From Bacteroidales bacterium (GTDB lineage: Bacteria > Bacteroidota > Bacteroidia > Bacteroidales > UBA932), in assembly GCA_017937885.1 (NCBI GenBank), contig JAGBCS010000023.1:1-32699 (forward strand): DNA of 32,699 nucleotides. Direction: 5' to 3'. A model generated the notes under the pieces. That model was not told where the DNA came from and ran no database searches. It saw nothing but the letters and a program-made list of their open reading frames with translations. The stretch's first letter is position 1. Each line of letters begins with the position of its first letter. The translations under genes and the position numbers were made by a program. Below are positions 1 through 7,789 of this stretch, one piece after another.

Positions 1-873
1 GAAGCCTTTCGCCTTCTGCAGGAACAGGACTCCCCAGCCGGTTATGGCATATTTCGTTATGTAGATGAATGCGCTTGATATCGCTATTATCCATATCCCA
101 GGATGCTTCACGACATATTTCTGGAGATCCTTTGTCGGCATCGTATCGACCTTCGCTACAGCTTCGCCAGAGAGCTTCTGGACCGACGGAAGTCCCTTGC
201 TTTCAGGAGTATCCGATACAAGGAGAAGGATGACCAGCGAACCGATGACACCCGCGACTGCCGCAATCATGAATCCGGCTTTCCAGCCGAGGGCGCCGAC
301 AACAAGTCCGGTGATCACGAACGAGAGGAATTCACCGACGTATGGGGTCGAACTGAATATGCTGTAGTAGGTTCCGCGCCTGGACTTGGGGAACCAGCGC
401 GACAGACAGATCACGCCCGGAGGCGAGCCCATCGACTGCATCCACCCGTTACAGCCCCAAAGGATAGCGAACACCACGAATATCAGCGAAGTGGACAAGC
501 CGGCAGTTCCATGGATGACTCCCATCACGCCTAGCAGGAGATTGATAAGGGCCGACAAGAACAGGCCTGTGGCCATGAAACGCTTTATGTTGCAGTAGTC
601 GGCTATGAATCCGTTCATGAACTTGCCTACTGCATAGACGAAAAGAAGGGCGGAACCGACAAGGCCCAGCTGACCGGCGGAAAGCACACCTTCGTCGATC
701 AGCGGCTGCTTCACGACGCTAAGGCTCATCCTGCACACATAATACAGGCTATAAGCCACGGTAACACCCCAGAAAGTCTTGTTTCTCAAAGACTTGTATA
801 CCTCTCCTTCCTTTTCCGGAGACACCTTCTCCGCAGAAGGCTTGCTTATTCTGAAATAAGAATACAGACTCAT
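1..873 (-). CDS. OPA-family MFS transporter (GlpT/UhpC-like), C-terminus cut by window edge
   Basis: Inner-membrane carrier of the organophosphate:phosphate antiporter branch of the major facilitator superfamily; members exchange glycerol-3-phosphate or hexose phosphates for phosphate, and UhpC-type members act as sensors. I translated the minus strand from the ATG at 873-871; the frame stays open for 291 codons to base 1. After a soluble N-terminus of about 35 residues, the first helix carries the family-like stretch YSLYYVCRMSLSVVKQPL, followed by several hydrophobic helices, a loop with RWFPKSRRGTYYS after a helix ending in GCNGWMQS, and a central hydrophilic region near residues 225-255. 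About 440 residues would be usual, so roughly a third is missing. A TAACTTTG box lies just upstream, inside the 28-base gap to the MATE gene, so it probably has its own promoter. The substrate cannot be read from the sequence. Confidence 0.85.
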   Translation of the reverse strand, partial: MSLYSYFRISKPSAEKVSPEKEGEVYKSLRNKTFWGVTVAYSLYYVCRMSLSVVKQPLIDEGVLSAGQLGLVGSALLFVYAVGKFMNGFIADYCNIKRFMATGLFLSALINLLLGVMGVIHGTAGLSTSLIFVVFAILWGCNGWMQSMGSPPGVICLSRWFPKSRRGTYYSIFSSTPYVGEFLSFVITGLVVGALGWKAGFMIAAVAGVIGSLVILLLVSDTPESKGLPSVQKLSGEAVAKVDTMPTKDLQKYVVKHPGIWIIAISSAFIYITKYAITGWGVLFLQKAKGF

Positions 874-882
874 ATGCTCGGA

Positions 883-890
883 CAAAGTTA
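883..890 (-). promoter_or_regulatory. -7 box TAACTTTG of the MFS gene
   Basis: Reads TAACTTTG on the minus strand and ends 9 bases before the ATG at 873. It matches the Bacteroidota sigma-ABfr -7 consensus TAnnTTTG. Confidence 0.5.
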
Positions 891-901
891 TAAAAAGGTG
901 T

Positions 902-2278
902 TTATAAAACCAACACATCCCTCCTGTACCGCGCCGAGAGATAAATGGTGCGGGCAAGAAGGTGGGCAAAGTATGCCGCCATCAGAATATGCATGGCAAT
1001 ACGGCCATAGCGCGCGTCATCCGGTCCGAACCAGTTAAGGCAGGAGATGCCGGCAAACCATGATACCGCAAAACCTACGACAGCCCAGAGCATCGAATTG
1101 CGGATCGCCTTGGAGGCGGTCGCACCGATATAGATGCCGTCCCATGTGAAGGCGGCACAGCCGATCACCGGCATCAGAAGCAGCCATGGGAGGTACTCCT
1201 TCGAAGCTTCCACGACCGTCGGATCGGAAGTCATCATCCTCAGGAGAGACACCCCGGCGAACTGATATATCCCCATGAATATCAACGCAATGCCCATACT
1301 CCACACGAAAGTCCATTTCACCGTCTTACGGAGCATGGTCCCATCTTTTGCTCCGATATACTTTCCGGTCATGGCCTCACCGGCATACGCGAATCCGTCT
1401 GTGAAATATGAGAATATCATCAGCAGTTTCATCATTATGGAGCTTACGGCGAGAAGAAGATCGCCATATCGTGCCGAAATCACGGTGAACCCTATGTAAA
1501 TCGCTATGAAGCAGAGAGAGCGGACGAACAGATCCGTGTTCATCACGAAGAAACGGCGGGTCTCGCTTCCCCTGAACACATCCTTCAGGTCGGCCTTGCC
1601 GAGGGCTGAAATGGTGTTTTTTCTGTATTTCAGCAATAGCAGAAGAGCAGCTGTAAGGAGTCCCGAGTATTGAGCCACGACTGTTCCTGCAGCTATTCCT
1701 GCAAAGCCCATTCCTTCATATCCGATCGCGCTGACTCCAAGAGCGAGCACAAAGCTCATGAGCACGTTCATGCCGTTTACGACCAGATCCGTCACCATGG
1801 GGCTGACACTGTCCTGCATGCCGATAAACCAGCCTTTGAAGGCCATCAGGCTGAGGGTTGCAGGCGCCGCCCATATACGTATGAAGAAATACTGCGATGC
1901 AAGTTCCTGTACCTGAGGTGTACAGTCCACGACAAGAAATGCGGCCTTGACAAAAACCCATTGAATGGCTATCAGGGCAAAGGCACAAGCCAATGAGATA
2001 CCGATCGCCCTTGTCAGGATTCTGGCACACTCCTTCCTGTCTCCCCTGCCGAAAGCCTGGGCCGTCAGTCCGCCTGTTCCCACACGCAGAAAACCGAAAT
2101 TCCAGTACAGAAGATCGAAAAGCATCGTGCCGATGGCAATGCCACCTATCATCGTCGCCGCCTGTACATCAAGATGACCAGCAACAGCAATATCTACCAT
2201 TCCGACTATCGGAACAGTGATATTGGCCAGAATGCTGGGAATCGCGAGTTTAAGAATTTCCTTGTTGATGCCTTTCAT
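902..2278 (-). CDS. MATE family multidrug/cation efflux transporter (DinF-like)
   Basis: Inner-membrane antiporter that exports cationic compounds in exchange for Na+ or H+. The 458-residue product matches the usual MATE length and shows about 12 hydrophobic helices. The first motif (LAIPSILANITVPIVGMVD) and the following AVAGHL are typical of the DinF branch. The frame is open upstream to a TTG at 2323, but that extension would start inside the 86-bp repeat and run through the promoter box at 2288-2296; I therefore choose the ATG at 2278, which gives MKGINKEILKLAIP, a normal family N-terminus. It is the only gene between its own promoter and the MFS gene, which has a separate -7 box. The transported compound is unknown. 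Confidence 0.9.
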   Translation of the reverse strand: MKGINKEILKLAIPSILANITVPIVGMVDIAVAGHLDVQAATMIGGIAIGTMLFDLLYWNFGFLRVGTGGLTAQAFGRGDRKECARILTRAIGISLACAFALIAIQWVFVKAAFLVVDCTPQVQELASQYFFIRIWAAPATLSLMAFKGWFIGMQDSVSPMVTDLVVNGMNVLMSFVLALGVSAIGYEGMGFAGIAAGTVVAQYSGLLTAALLLLLKYRKNTISALGKADLKDVFRGSETRRFFVMNTDLFVRSLCFIAIYIGFTVISARYGDLLLAVSSIMMKLLMIFSYFTDGFAYAGEAMTGKYIGAKDGTMLRKTVKWTFVWSMGIALIFMGIYQFAGVSLLRMMTSDPTVVEASKEYLPWLLLMPVIGCAAFTWDGIYIGATASKAIRNSMLWAVVGFAVSWFAGISCLNWFGPDDARYGRIAMHILMAAYFAHLLARTIYLSARYRRDVLVL

Positions 2279-2287
2279 GATCGGACT

Positions 2288-2296
2288 GCAAAAATA
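2288..2296 (-). promoter_or_regulatory. -7 box TATTTTTGC of the MATE gene
   Basis: TATTTTTGC on the minus strand, 9 bases before the ATG at 2278. It implies a very short leader and rules out the upstream TTG start inside the repeat. Confidence 0.55.
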
Positions 2297-2311
2297 AACA
2301 TTTATAGCGGA

Positions 2312-2397
2312 GGTCACGAGCAAAAAAACCGAAAAATGCTCGTAACCCCCTTCAAAATGATGAGGTCACGAGCATTTTCGCCTGTTTTTGCTCTTGA
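2312..2397 (-). repeat. 86-bp BIME-like repeat, copy 1
   Basis: First of three gap-free 86-bp copies. Read on the plus strand, arm A (2312-2322, GGTCACGAGCA) is followed by a 14-nt loop, arm B (2337-2347), a 16-nt spacer, arm A' (2364-2374), a second 14-nt loop and arm B' (2389-2397). A pairs with B and A' with B' as two hairpins; alternatively the two 36-nt units pair with each other as one long hairpin, because the A-rich first loop complements the T-rich second loop. On the minus strand the copy begins immediately after the stop codon of the Big2 lipoprotein gene and lies just upstream of the MATE promoter. This is the most divergent of the three copies. No flanking target duplication is visible. 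Confidence 0.9.
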
Positions 2398-3090
2398 TCA
2401 GTTCATCGAGCCGATAGAACCGAAAGATGCAGCAGATCTAGATTCTACCGGGATTTCTACTTTGAATCCACCATCTTCAGTAACAGCAGTAATCGTAGCT
2501 GTTCCGTCTGATACTCCATGAACTGTAATAACAGCTGTTCCATAAGAAGTGTCTTCCGGACCGCGAAGAGTAACCTTATCAGAAACCGATACGATATCAG
2601 GGTCACTTGAACTCAACTGAAGATTCTTATTAGTAGCATATACTGGAGAGAATAACAGCACTATATTTTCATCTTTTCCGACAGTTACCTTTTCATCCCT
2701 ATTGCTATATTTGAGAAAAAGACCTTCTACCGGCGCTGCAGGGACAGTTACGACACATGTCGCTGTCTTTCCACCTTCTTCTGTTTCCGCAGTAATGGTG
2801 ACTTCGCCCAAACTCCAAGCCTTAAGCGTCGCACTTATATCATCCGCTCCGTCAACAGACAGTTCTACTATTTCAGGATTACTTGAAGACCATTTGATGT
2901 TTTTATTTTTAGCATTCGATGGTTTAATATCTGCAGACAAAGTCGCTTCTTCTGTGACATGAATCGAGATGGTCTCCTTATTAAATACAATTGACTCAAC
3001 TAAGATTTCAGATGGAGTTTCGGGTGCTGGCTCTTCGCCACATGCGCAAGCAAAAAATGCTATGCAGAGAAATAAACTGAACTTTTTCAT
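2398..3090 (-). CDS. Surface lipoprotein with two Big2 (Ig-like) domains
   Basis: Predicted outer-membrane lipoprotein of 230 residues. The N-terminus is a type II signal: MKK, a hydrophobic core, then FFACAC with the lipid-bearing Cys at about residue 17. GEE follows the Cys, which fits the acidic export signal used for surface lipoproteins in Bacteroidota. Two bacterial Ig-like (Big2) repeats follow, about residues 28-115 and 120-218, each with the family pattern of valine-rich strands and the phrase IKWSSSNPEIVEL or LQLSSSDPDIVSV, and each ending in a TITAET/TITAVTEDGG strand. No enzymatic domain is seen, so a structural or binding role is inferred. The gene is visibly A+T-richer than its neighbours and its stop codon touches repeat copy 1, both hinting at an accessory gene. 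Confidence 0.85.
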   Translation of the reverse strand: MKKFSLFLCIAFFACACGEEPAPETPSEILVESIVFNKETISIHVTEEATLSADIKPSNAKNKNIKWSSSNPEIVELSVDGADDISATLKAWSLGEVTITAETEEGGKTATCVVTVPAAPVEGLFLKYSNRDEKVTVGKDENIVLLFSPVYATNKNLQLSSSDPDIVSVSDKVTLRGPEDTSYGTAVITVHGVSDGTATITAVTEDGGFKVEIPVESRSAASFGSIGSMN

Positions 3091-3125
3091 AATAATATAA
3101 GTTTAAATAACTGATTTTTGAATGA

Positions 3126-3133
3126 CAAATATA
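3126..3133 (-). promoter_or_regulatory. -7 box TATATTTG of the Big2 lipoprotein gene
   Basis: TATATTTG on the minus strand, about 35 bases before the ATG at 3090. The surrounding 224-base gap (3091-3314) holds no convincing gene. Confidence 0.45.
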
Positions 3134-3286
3134 CTACCTGCTTCCGAGTATTCCAAGTTATTTATAACATTATCTGAACGAGTTGAGTTACAGATAGTTT
3201 TCTGCCCGCTCAACTGCTTGAAGACAGTCTGGTCTGTTAAGATATCCGCCGCAAAGGGCAGGTAGAGTTTTGTGCAAACAGCATGT

Positions 3287-3311
3287 CCTTCCTAAGAATA
3301 ATTCAGGAAGG
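3287..3311 (-). terminator. Possible weak terminator hairpin after trhP
   Basis: CCTTCCT (3287-3293) and AGGAAGG (3305-3311) form a perfect 7-bp stem with an 11-nt loop, just past the stop codon of the U32 gene. There is no clear T-run after it, so the terminator role is only suggested by position. Confidence 0.3.
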
Positions 3312-3314
3312 GTA

Positions 3315-4646
3315 CTACTGCTCTTCGGCCCAGATGTAGACTTTGTCGCTGCGACGCAGACGGGTCTCCTCTATGGCGCGGCATGCCTGCTCGCTGCAAC
3401 CGTCGCCGCAGAGGCTGAGCGCCTCCTCACGCGCTCCCGGCACGACGTCCTTCCAATTGACAGGTATAGAGCAATATGTGCCTTTTGCCGCCTCCTGAAC
3501 AGGTTTCAGATCGACTCTGATTTCAGGAACGGTATATTCAACACAGCCAGATGTCGGACCGATGATGAGGATCTTGTCTCCCACCTTGAGAGAATAAGAC
3601 TCTACGAGGATCTCGGCCACTCCGAGCTTGCCGAACCAGTTTGTGATCTTGCCGCAGTATGCCTTCTTGCGGGTCGCCGTGCTTCCGTATACATCGCACC
3701 ATTCTCCCAGCCGGGCTCCCTGGTAATATCCGTCCCAGAATCCTCTGTTGAAGACCTCTTCGAGTTCCTTCTTCATGGCTGTTCCAAGCTCTGAAGTATA
3801 GGTGCCGTCGCACACTGCATCTGCCGCACGGCGATAGCATGATGCCACTCGCTTCACGTATTCTGCCGAACGGGCCCTGCCTTCGATCTTGAAGACTGTC
3901 ACTCCGGCGTCAATGATCTTGTCCATGAACTCTATGGTGCAGAGATCCTTAGGCGACATTATGTACTTGTTGTCGATTTCCAGCTGCATCCCTGTCTCCC
4001 TGTCCTCGACCTTGTAGGCACGGCGGCAGAGCTGGTAGCACGAACCTCTGTTAGCCGATGCTCCATATTCGTGAAGACTCAGGTAGCATTTGCCGGAAAT
4101 GGCCATGCAGAGCGCTCCATGCGCGAACATCTCGATCTCCACGAGACGGCCTGACGGGCCGCATATCTGTTCTCTGTCGATGACGGACTTTATCTCCTTC
4201 ACCTGCCCGAGGTTGAGCTCGCGGGCCAGGACGATCACATCGGCGAACTGGGCATAGAAGCGTAACGCCTCGGCATTTGAGATGCTAAGCTGCGTCGAGA
4301 TGTGCACCTCCACACCGATCTGGCGGGCGTAGATGATTGCTGCCATATCCGATGCTATGACCGCCGTGATGCCCGCCGCCTTTGCCGCGTCGAGGGTACG
4401 CCTCATGTCCTCAAGGTCTTCTCCAAAGAGAGCGATATTGAGGGTGAGATATGTCTTCACACCATATTCCGAACAGATCCTTACGATCTCCGGAAGATCC
4501 GTTATCTTGAAGTTATTGGCAGAGTGGGAGCGCATGTTGAGCTTCTCGACTCCGAAATACACGGAGTCCGCTCCGCCCTGTATGGCAGCCTGCAGGCACT
4601 CGAAGTTTCCTGCGGGGGCCATTATCTCGAGTTTATTCTTTTCCAT
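3315..4646 (-). CDS. trhP: Peptidase U32 family protein, tRNA 5-hydroxyuridine synthesis (TrhP-like)
   Basis: Despite the peptidase name, characterised relatives (YegQ/TrhP) use prephenate to install 5-hydroxyuridine at the wobble position 34 of tRNAs in the cytoplasm. The 443-residue protein starts MEKNKLEIMAPAGNFECLQAAIQGGADSVYFG, split here only for length, which is the classic U32 N-terminus. The barrel includes VHISTQLSISN, and a cluster of four cysteines (ALC, GKC, GSC, QLC, about residues 178-207) fits the iron-sulfur site of this family. A smaller beta domain follows from about residue 320. Its ATG directly follows the TAA of the polyprenyl synthase gene with no gap, so the two are co-transcribed. 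The precise subfamily (TrhP rather than UbiU/UbiV or a collagenase-like relative) is inferred from length and the cysteine pattern. Confidence 0.85.
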   Translation of the reverse strand: MEKNKLEIMAPAGNFECLQAAIQGGADSVYFGVEKLNMRSHSANNFKITDLPEIVRICSEYGVKTYLTLNIALFGEDLEDMRRTLDAAKAAGITAVIASDMAAIIYARQIGVEVHISTQLSISNAEALRFYAQFADVIVLARELNLGQVKEIKSVIDREQICGPSGRLVEIEMFAHGALCMAISGKCYLSLHEYGASANRGSCYQLCRRAYKVEDRETGMQLEIDNKYIMSPKDLCTIEFMDKIIDAGVTVFKIEGRARSAEYVKRVASCYRRAADAVCDGTYTSELGTAMKKELEEVFNRGFWDGYYQGARLGEWCDVYGSTATRKKAYCGKITNWFGKLGVAEILVESYSLKVGDKILIIGPTSGCVEYTVPEIRVDLKPVQEAAKGTYCSIPVNWKDVVPGAREEALSLCGDGCSEQACRAIEETRLRRSDKVYIWAEEQ

Positions 4647-5624
4647 TTATTTTCTTCTTCCTAACAGCATGTCTGCATATCTGTGCAGCATCTCATACCT
4701 GATCTTGCCGAGGCCAAGCTGTGACGCATACTGCATTGCCTGCTCATGATATCGCTGGATCTCCCTGACAGCCTCATCACCGACTTCAAGCGAGTCATAT
4801 ATCTTCTTGACAGTCGCGATCTTTGCCGCTTTCTCCTCCTCAGTTTCCACAGGCATTGCCAAAGCTTCTGAGAGGGCCCCGGCACCAGCCTTCTCGAGAG
4901 CACGGGTAAGAAGCCAGCTCTTCTTGTTGTTGACGATGTCTCCTCCTATCGCCTTGCCGAAGACTGCAGGATCACCGTATGTATCGAGCCAGTCATCTGC
5001 AATCTGGAATGCAAGACCAAGATCATATCCGAACTTGTACAGCAGGTCTGCATCCTTGTCCGATGCACCGGCAATCATTGCTCCCATCTTCGCCGAGCAT
5101 GCTATCAGCACCGCTGTCTTGAGACCTATCATCTTCAGATAGTCCGCCATAGGGACCAGTTCCATATCCTCGAAATCCATGTCATACTGCTGTCCCTCGC
5201 ATACCTGCGCGGCTGTATTTGAGAACAGTTCCAGAACGGCAGGCACAGCCTTGGCAGGCGCCTTGGCAATCATCCTGTAACTCTCGATAGACATTACGTC
5301 TCCGGAAAGAATCGCCGTATTCTCGTCCCATTTCCTGTATACCGTCGGCATACCTCTGCGCACATCCGCCTTGTCCATGATGTCGTCATGTATGAGCGTG
5401 AAGCTGTGGAACACCTCCAGCGCCGCAGCAGGAGAAAGGATCTCCTCCGTGAGATCGTCCTTGTATAAGGCATAGGTGGTGAGGCAGAGTCTTGGTCTGA
5501 TCCTTTTACCTCCGATCTCAATCATGTATCTGAGCGGGTCATAGAGTCCTGACGGTTCCTTGGAGAACTTGAGATTTTCAAACAGCTCCTTCAGAGCGGC
5601 TTCGATATGGCTTTCCTGTATCAT
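4647..5624 (-). CDS. Polyprenyl (E-isoprenyl) diphosphate synthase
   Basis: Condenses isopentenyl diphosphate units onto an allylic primer to make a linear isoprenoid chain, probably for menaquinone or other lipids. The 325-residue product has both aspartate-rich motifs that bind the magnesium-diphosphate: LIHDDIMDKADVRRG in the first half and FQIADDWLDTYGD in the second. GGKRIRPRL near the N-terminus and GQQYDMDFE are also family signatures. The frame is open upstream to 5753, but that would run across the divergent rsgA promoter and its own -7 box; the ATG at 5624 gives MIQESHIEAALKEL, a normal start. It is first in an operon with the U32 gene. Product chain length (C15 to C40) cannot be assigned from the sequence alone. 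Confidence 0.9.
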   Translation of the reverse strand: MIQESHIEAALKELFENLKFSKEPSGLYDPLRYMIEIGGKRIRPRLCLTTYALYKDDLTEEILSPAAALEVFHSFTLIHDDIMDKADVRRGMPTVYRKWDENTAILSGDVMSIESYRMIAKAPAKAVPAVLELFSNTAAQVCEGQQYDMDFEDMELVPMADYLKMIGLKTAVLIACSAKMGAMIAGASDKDADLLYKFGYDLGLAFQIADDWLDTYGDPAVFGKAIGGDIVNNKKSWLLTRALEKAGAGALSEALAMPVETEEEKAAKIATVKKIYDSLEVGDEAVREIQRYHEQAMQYASQLGLGKIRYEMLHRYADMLLGRRK

Positions 5625-5652
5625 GATGCAATAAGTGCTAAACTGTATCCGA

Positions 5653-5660
5653 CAAAGATA
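5653..5660 (-). promoter_or_regulatory. -7 box TATCTTTG of the prenyl synthase-trhP operon
   Basis: TATCTTTG on the minus strand, about 28 bases before the ATG at 5624. It lies only some 20 bases from the rsgA box on the other strand, forming a compact divergent promoter. Confidence 0.55.
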
Positions 5661-5681
5661 ATGATAAAAACGGAATTTATG

Positions 5682-5690
5682 TATCTTTGC
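5682..5690 (+). promoter_or_regulatory. -7 box TATCTTTGC of rsgA
   Basis: A perfect TAnnTTTGC box 21 bases before the chosen ATG at 5712. It shows that the more upstream in-frame starts (from 5607) cannot be used. Confidence 0.6.
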
Positions 5691-5711
5691 ATCGAAATAG
5701 CCAATGTGATG

Positions 5712-6680
5712 ATGAAAGGAGAAGCTACAGTTGTAAAGCATACGGGAAGCCACTACCTGCTTTCCCGTCTTCCGGAGTGGGACCTCTTCCCTGCAGTTCT
5801 CAGGGGAAAGATCCGTCTGAAAGGCTCGTCTGCGACAAATCCTGTGGCAGTGGGGGATGTCGTCGCATACGAAGCTGAGGTTTCCGGCAATGAAGGGATG
5901 CCTATGTCCGGCATGGTCACATTGGAGAACCCGGCAGTGATCACATCCGTCACCCCGAGAAAGAACTACATCATCCGTAAATCTACCAATCTTTCCCGTC
6001 AGTCACATATCATAGCTGCAAACCTCGACCGCGCATTCATAATCGCGACAATAGATTATCCTGAGATAAAGCTGCCGTTCCTGGACCGTATTCTGGTGAC
6101 TTGCGAGGTCTACAACATTCCAGTAACAATCGTCTTGAACAAGGTCGACCTATATCGTGACAGTCATGCGGAGATGCTGCAGGCTTTTCATGAGATTTAT
6201 GAAGGTGCGGGCTATCCTGTGATGGAGGTGTCTGCTCTTACCGGTGAAGGTGTCGATGCCCTCAGAGAAGCATGCAAAGGCAATGTATCGTTGTTTTCCG
6301 GCGTATCGGGAGTCGGCAAGTCATCGCTGATAAAGGCATTGGACCCGTCGCTGGATCCCCGCGTGGGCGAGATTTCAGACGTCCACCTGCAGGGAAAGCA
6401 TACGACTACATTCTATGAGATGTACGCCCTTTCTTCCGGCGGATTCATCGTCGACACGCCGGGACTCCGCGGCTTCGGTCTGGTGGATCTGAAGAAAGAA
6501 GAGATTGCCTTGTATTTCCCGGAGATGCTGAAAGCATCCGAAGGATGCCGCTTCGCTCCATGCACCCATACCCACGAGCCGGGCTGCGCTGTCAAGGAAG
6601 CCGTTGAGAACGGTGATATCAGCTATGACCGCTACAGCTCGTACCTAGGCATGCTGGAAGAAGAAGGCAAATACAGGTAA
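5712..6680 (+). CDS. rsgA: Ribosome small-subunit-dependent GTPase RsgA (YjeQ)
   Basis: A circularly permuted GTPase that acts late in 30S ribosomal subunit maturation. The 322-residue product starts with an OB-fold (about residues 1-70). The G motifs appear in permuted order: VLNKVDL (G4), then GVSGVGKSSLIKAL (the P-loop), then DTPGLRGFG (G3). A C-terminal zinc knuckle follows with GCRFAPCTHTHEPGC. The ATG at 5709 is an alternative start one codon upstream; I prefer 5712, giving MKGEATVVKHTG. It is transcribed alone from the divergent promoter and ends 14 bases before repeat copy 2, converging with the RAYT gene. Confidence 0.95.
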   Translation: MKGEATVVKHTGSHYLLSRLPEWDLFPAVLRGKIRLKGSSATNPVAVGDVVAYEAEVSGNEGMPMSGMVTLENPAVITSVTPRKNYIIRKSTNLSRQSHIIAANLDRAFIIATIDYPEIKLPFLDRILVTCEVYNIPVTIVLNKVDLYRDSHAEMLQAFHEIYEGAGYPVMEVSALTGEGVDALREACKGNVSLFSGVSGVGKSSLIKALDPSLDPRVGEISDVHLQGKHTTTFYEMYALSSGGFIVDTPGLRGFGLVDLKKEEIALYFPEMLKASEGCRFAPCTHTHEPGCAVKEAVENGDISYDRYSSYLGMLEEEGKYR

Positions 6681-6694
6681 CCGATAACCGGCAT

Positions 6695-6780
6695 GGTGAC
6701 GAGCAAAAACGGGCGATAATGCTCGTGACCCTAAGGAAAACGATGAGGTCACAAGCATTTTTAAGCTATTTTGCTCTTGA
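6695..6780 (-). repeat. 86-bp BIME-like repeat, copy 2 (at RAYT 3' end)
   Basis: Second copy of the gap-free 86-bp repeat. On the plus strand arm A is 6695-6705, B 6720-6730, A' 6747-6757 and B' 6772-6780, with the same 14-nt loops and 16-nt spacer as the other copies. It fills the gap between the convergent rsgA and RAYT genes and begins one base after the RAYT stop codon. It is closer to copy 3 than to copy 1. It could also serve as a bidirectional terminator because either strand folds into stems with A/T-rich loops. Confidence 0.9.
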
Positions 6781-6781
6781 C

Positions 6782-7639
6782 TCACACGACTTTCGCCACA
6801 ACGGCCGGGTCTAGACGAGTGATCCGGGCAATCTGCTTGACTCCTGCCCTGAAGTTTCTTTTCAACAACAAGCACAACTTTATACGCTGCTCCATCGTCA
6901 GTTGTTCAATGACATCCTTATTGAATTCTTTTTTTATAAGCAACGGCATCTGAGTAAGTATCTCCTGATCTGTCATGATGACCTGATCTGCTATTCCAAG
7001 CTGTAGCTCCACATCATTCTCAATCTTTCGTGCCAAAAGCATCAGCAGTCTGGCAGGATGGCGGAATATCCTTTCAACCATTCCATAATCCACGTAGCAG
7101 GATGGCGGCACAATTCCATTACCGTCTACCATATAATGATCCGGAACATTGATCCTGGATTTCAGGATACGGAAACGCTTCCTGTCACTCATGTCATTCA
7201 ATCCGGATACGCCATCACATTTTCCTCCTCCAAAATAGACTCCTGCAGATGACCATGGATAATTATACGGCATCACGCATATTCCTGCAGCAAGAGGATT
7301 CCTCATGACATAAGCAATGACATTTTCCAAATAGTCCTGTCCGATGATCTCGCTTATGTCCAGGTCAACGGACCTCATTCCGCCGACTTCGCCATAAACC
7401 CGTCTCATAAGTACTGCGCACCTTCTCTTATACTCTTCAGCAAACCTCCTGCTCTCTTCGCTTGTCCCATACAGGACAAAATGAAAATGGTTGCTCATAA
7501 GACAGAAGCATAACAGGCGCACATCAAAGCCCAACACGCAGATCGCTACGTCATTCATTCCCGCAATGAAATCTTCCTTAGTCTTGAAGATATCATTCCT
7601 CTCCAGTCCGTGACTGCTCACATGATAATAACCTTTCAT
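6782..7639 (-). CDS. REP-associated tyrosine transposase (RAYT; Y1/HUH superfamily)
   Basis: A single-strand DNA nuclease of the IS200-like Y1 superfamily. RAYTs are single-copy domesticated transposases linked to palindromic REP/BIME repeats. The 285-residue product begins MKGYYHVSSHGLERNDIF (RAYT N-terminal strand). The HUH metal site is MSNHFHFVLYG with H51 and H53, and the helix AYVMRNPLAAG puts the likely nucleophile at Y110, matching the YxxxNP pattern of RAYTs. The C-terminal 45 residues resemble a DnaA-C-like helix-turn-helix (FRAGVKQIARITRLDPAVVAKVV, cut across two phrases in the protein), as in many Bacteroidota members. All catalytic residues seem intact and there is no frameshift. 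The gene lies between repeat copies 2 and 3, one base from the former and 150 from the latter. I find no good -7 box, so expression may be low. Confidence 0.88.
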   Translation of the reverse strand: MKGYYHVSSHGLERNDIFKTKEDFIAGMNDVAICVLGFDVRLLCFCLMSNHFHFVLYGTSEESRRFAEEYKRRCAVLMRRVYGEVGGMRSVDLDISEIIGQDYLENVIAYVMRNPLAAGICVMPYNYPWSSAGVYFGGGKCDGVSGLNDMSDRKRFRILKSRINVPDHYMVDGNGIVPPSCYVDYGMVERIFRHPARLLMLLARKIENDVELQLGIADQVIMTDQEILTQMPLLIKKEFNKDVIEQLTMEQRIKLCLLLKRNFRAGVKQIARITRLDPAVVAKVV

Positions 7640-7691
7640 CTTTTTTCTGATGAAGTTATGTCACATTTTCCATTCTGTCACATGATTATAA
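7618..7691. repeat. Short direct repeats at the RAYT 5' end
   Basis: TCACATGATWATAA occurs at 7618-7631 (overlapping the first RAYT codons) and at 7678-7691 in the upstream region. A further TGTCACAT lies at 7659-7666, matching 7676-7683. The interval 7640-7789 is strongly A+T-rich with long T-runs and carries no clear -7 box. The repeats may be chance or may be binding sites for the C-terminal helix-turn-helix of RAYT. Confidence 0.4.
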
Positions 7692-7789
7692 AAAAGATTC
7701 TGCAGATTTTTCTTTTTTTTATACGTTTTCAACTTTTTTTTAATCCGAGTACTACAGAGACATCCTTGAGATTTGAAGATCTTGCAGAA

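Noticed and set aside
65-598. Three plus-strand open frames near the left end
   Set aside because: They lie antisense to the MFS transporter, whose minus-strand frame is open to the window edge and encodes recognisable family motifs.
2278-2323. Upstream TTG start for the MATE gene
   Set aside because: It would initiate inside repeat copy 1 and cross the -7 box; the residues added are not transporter-like.
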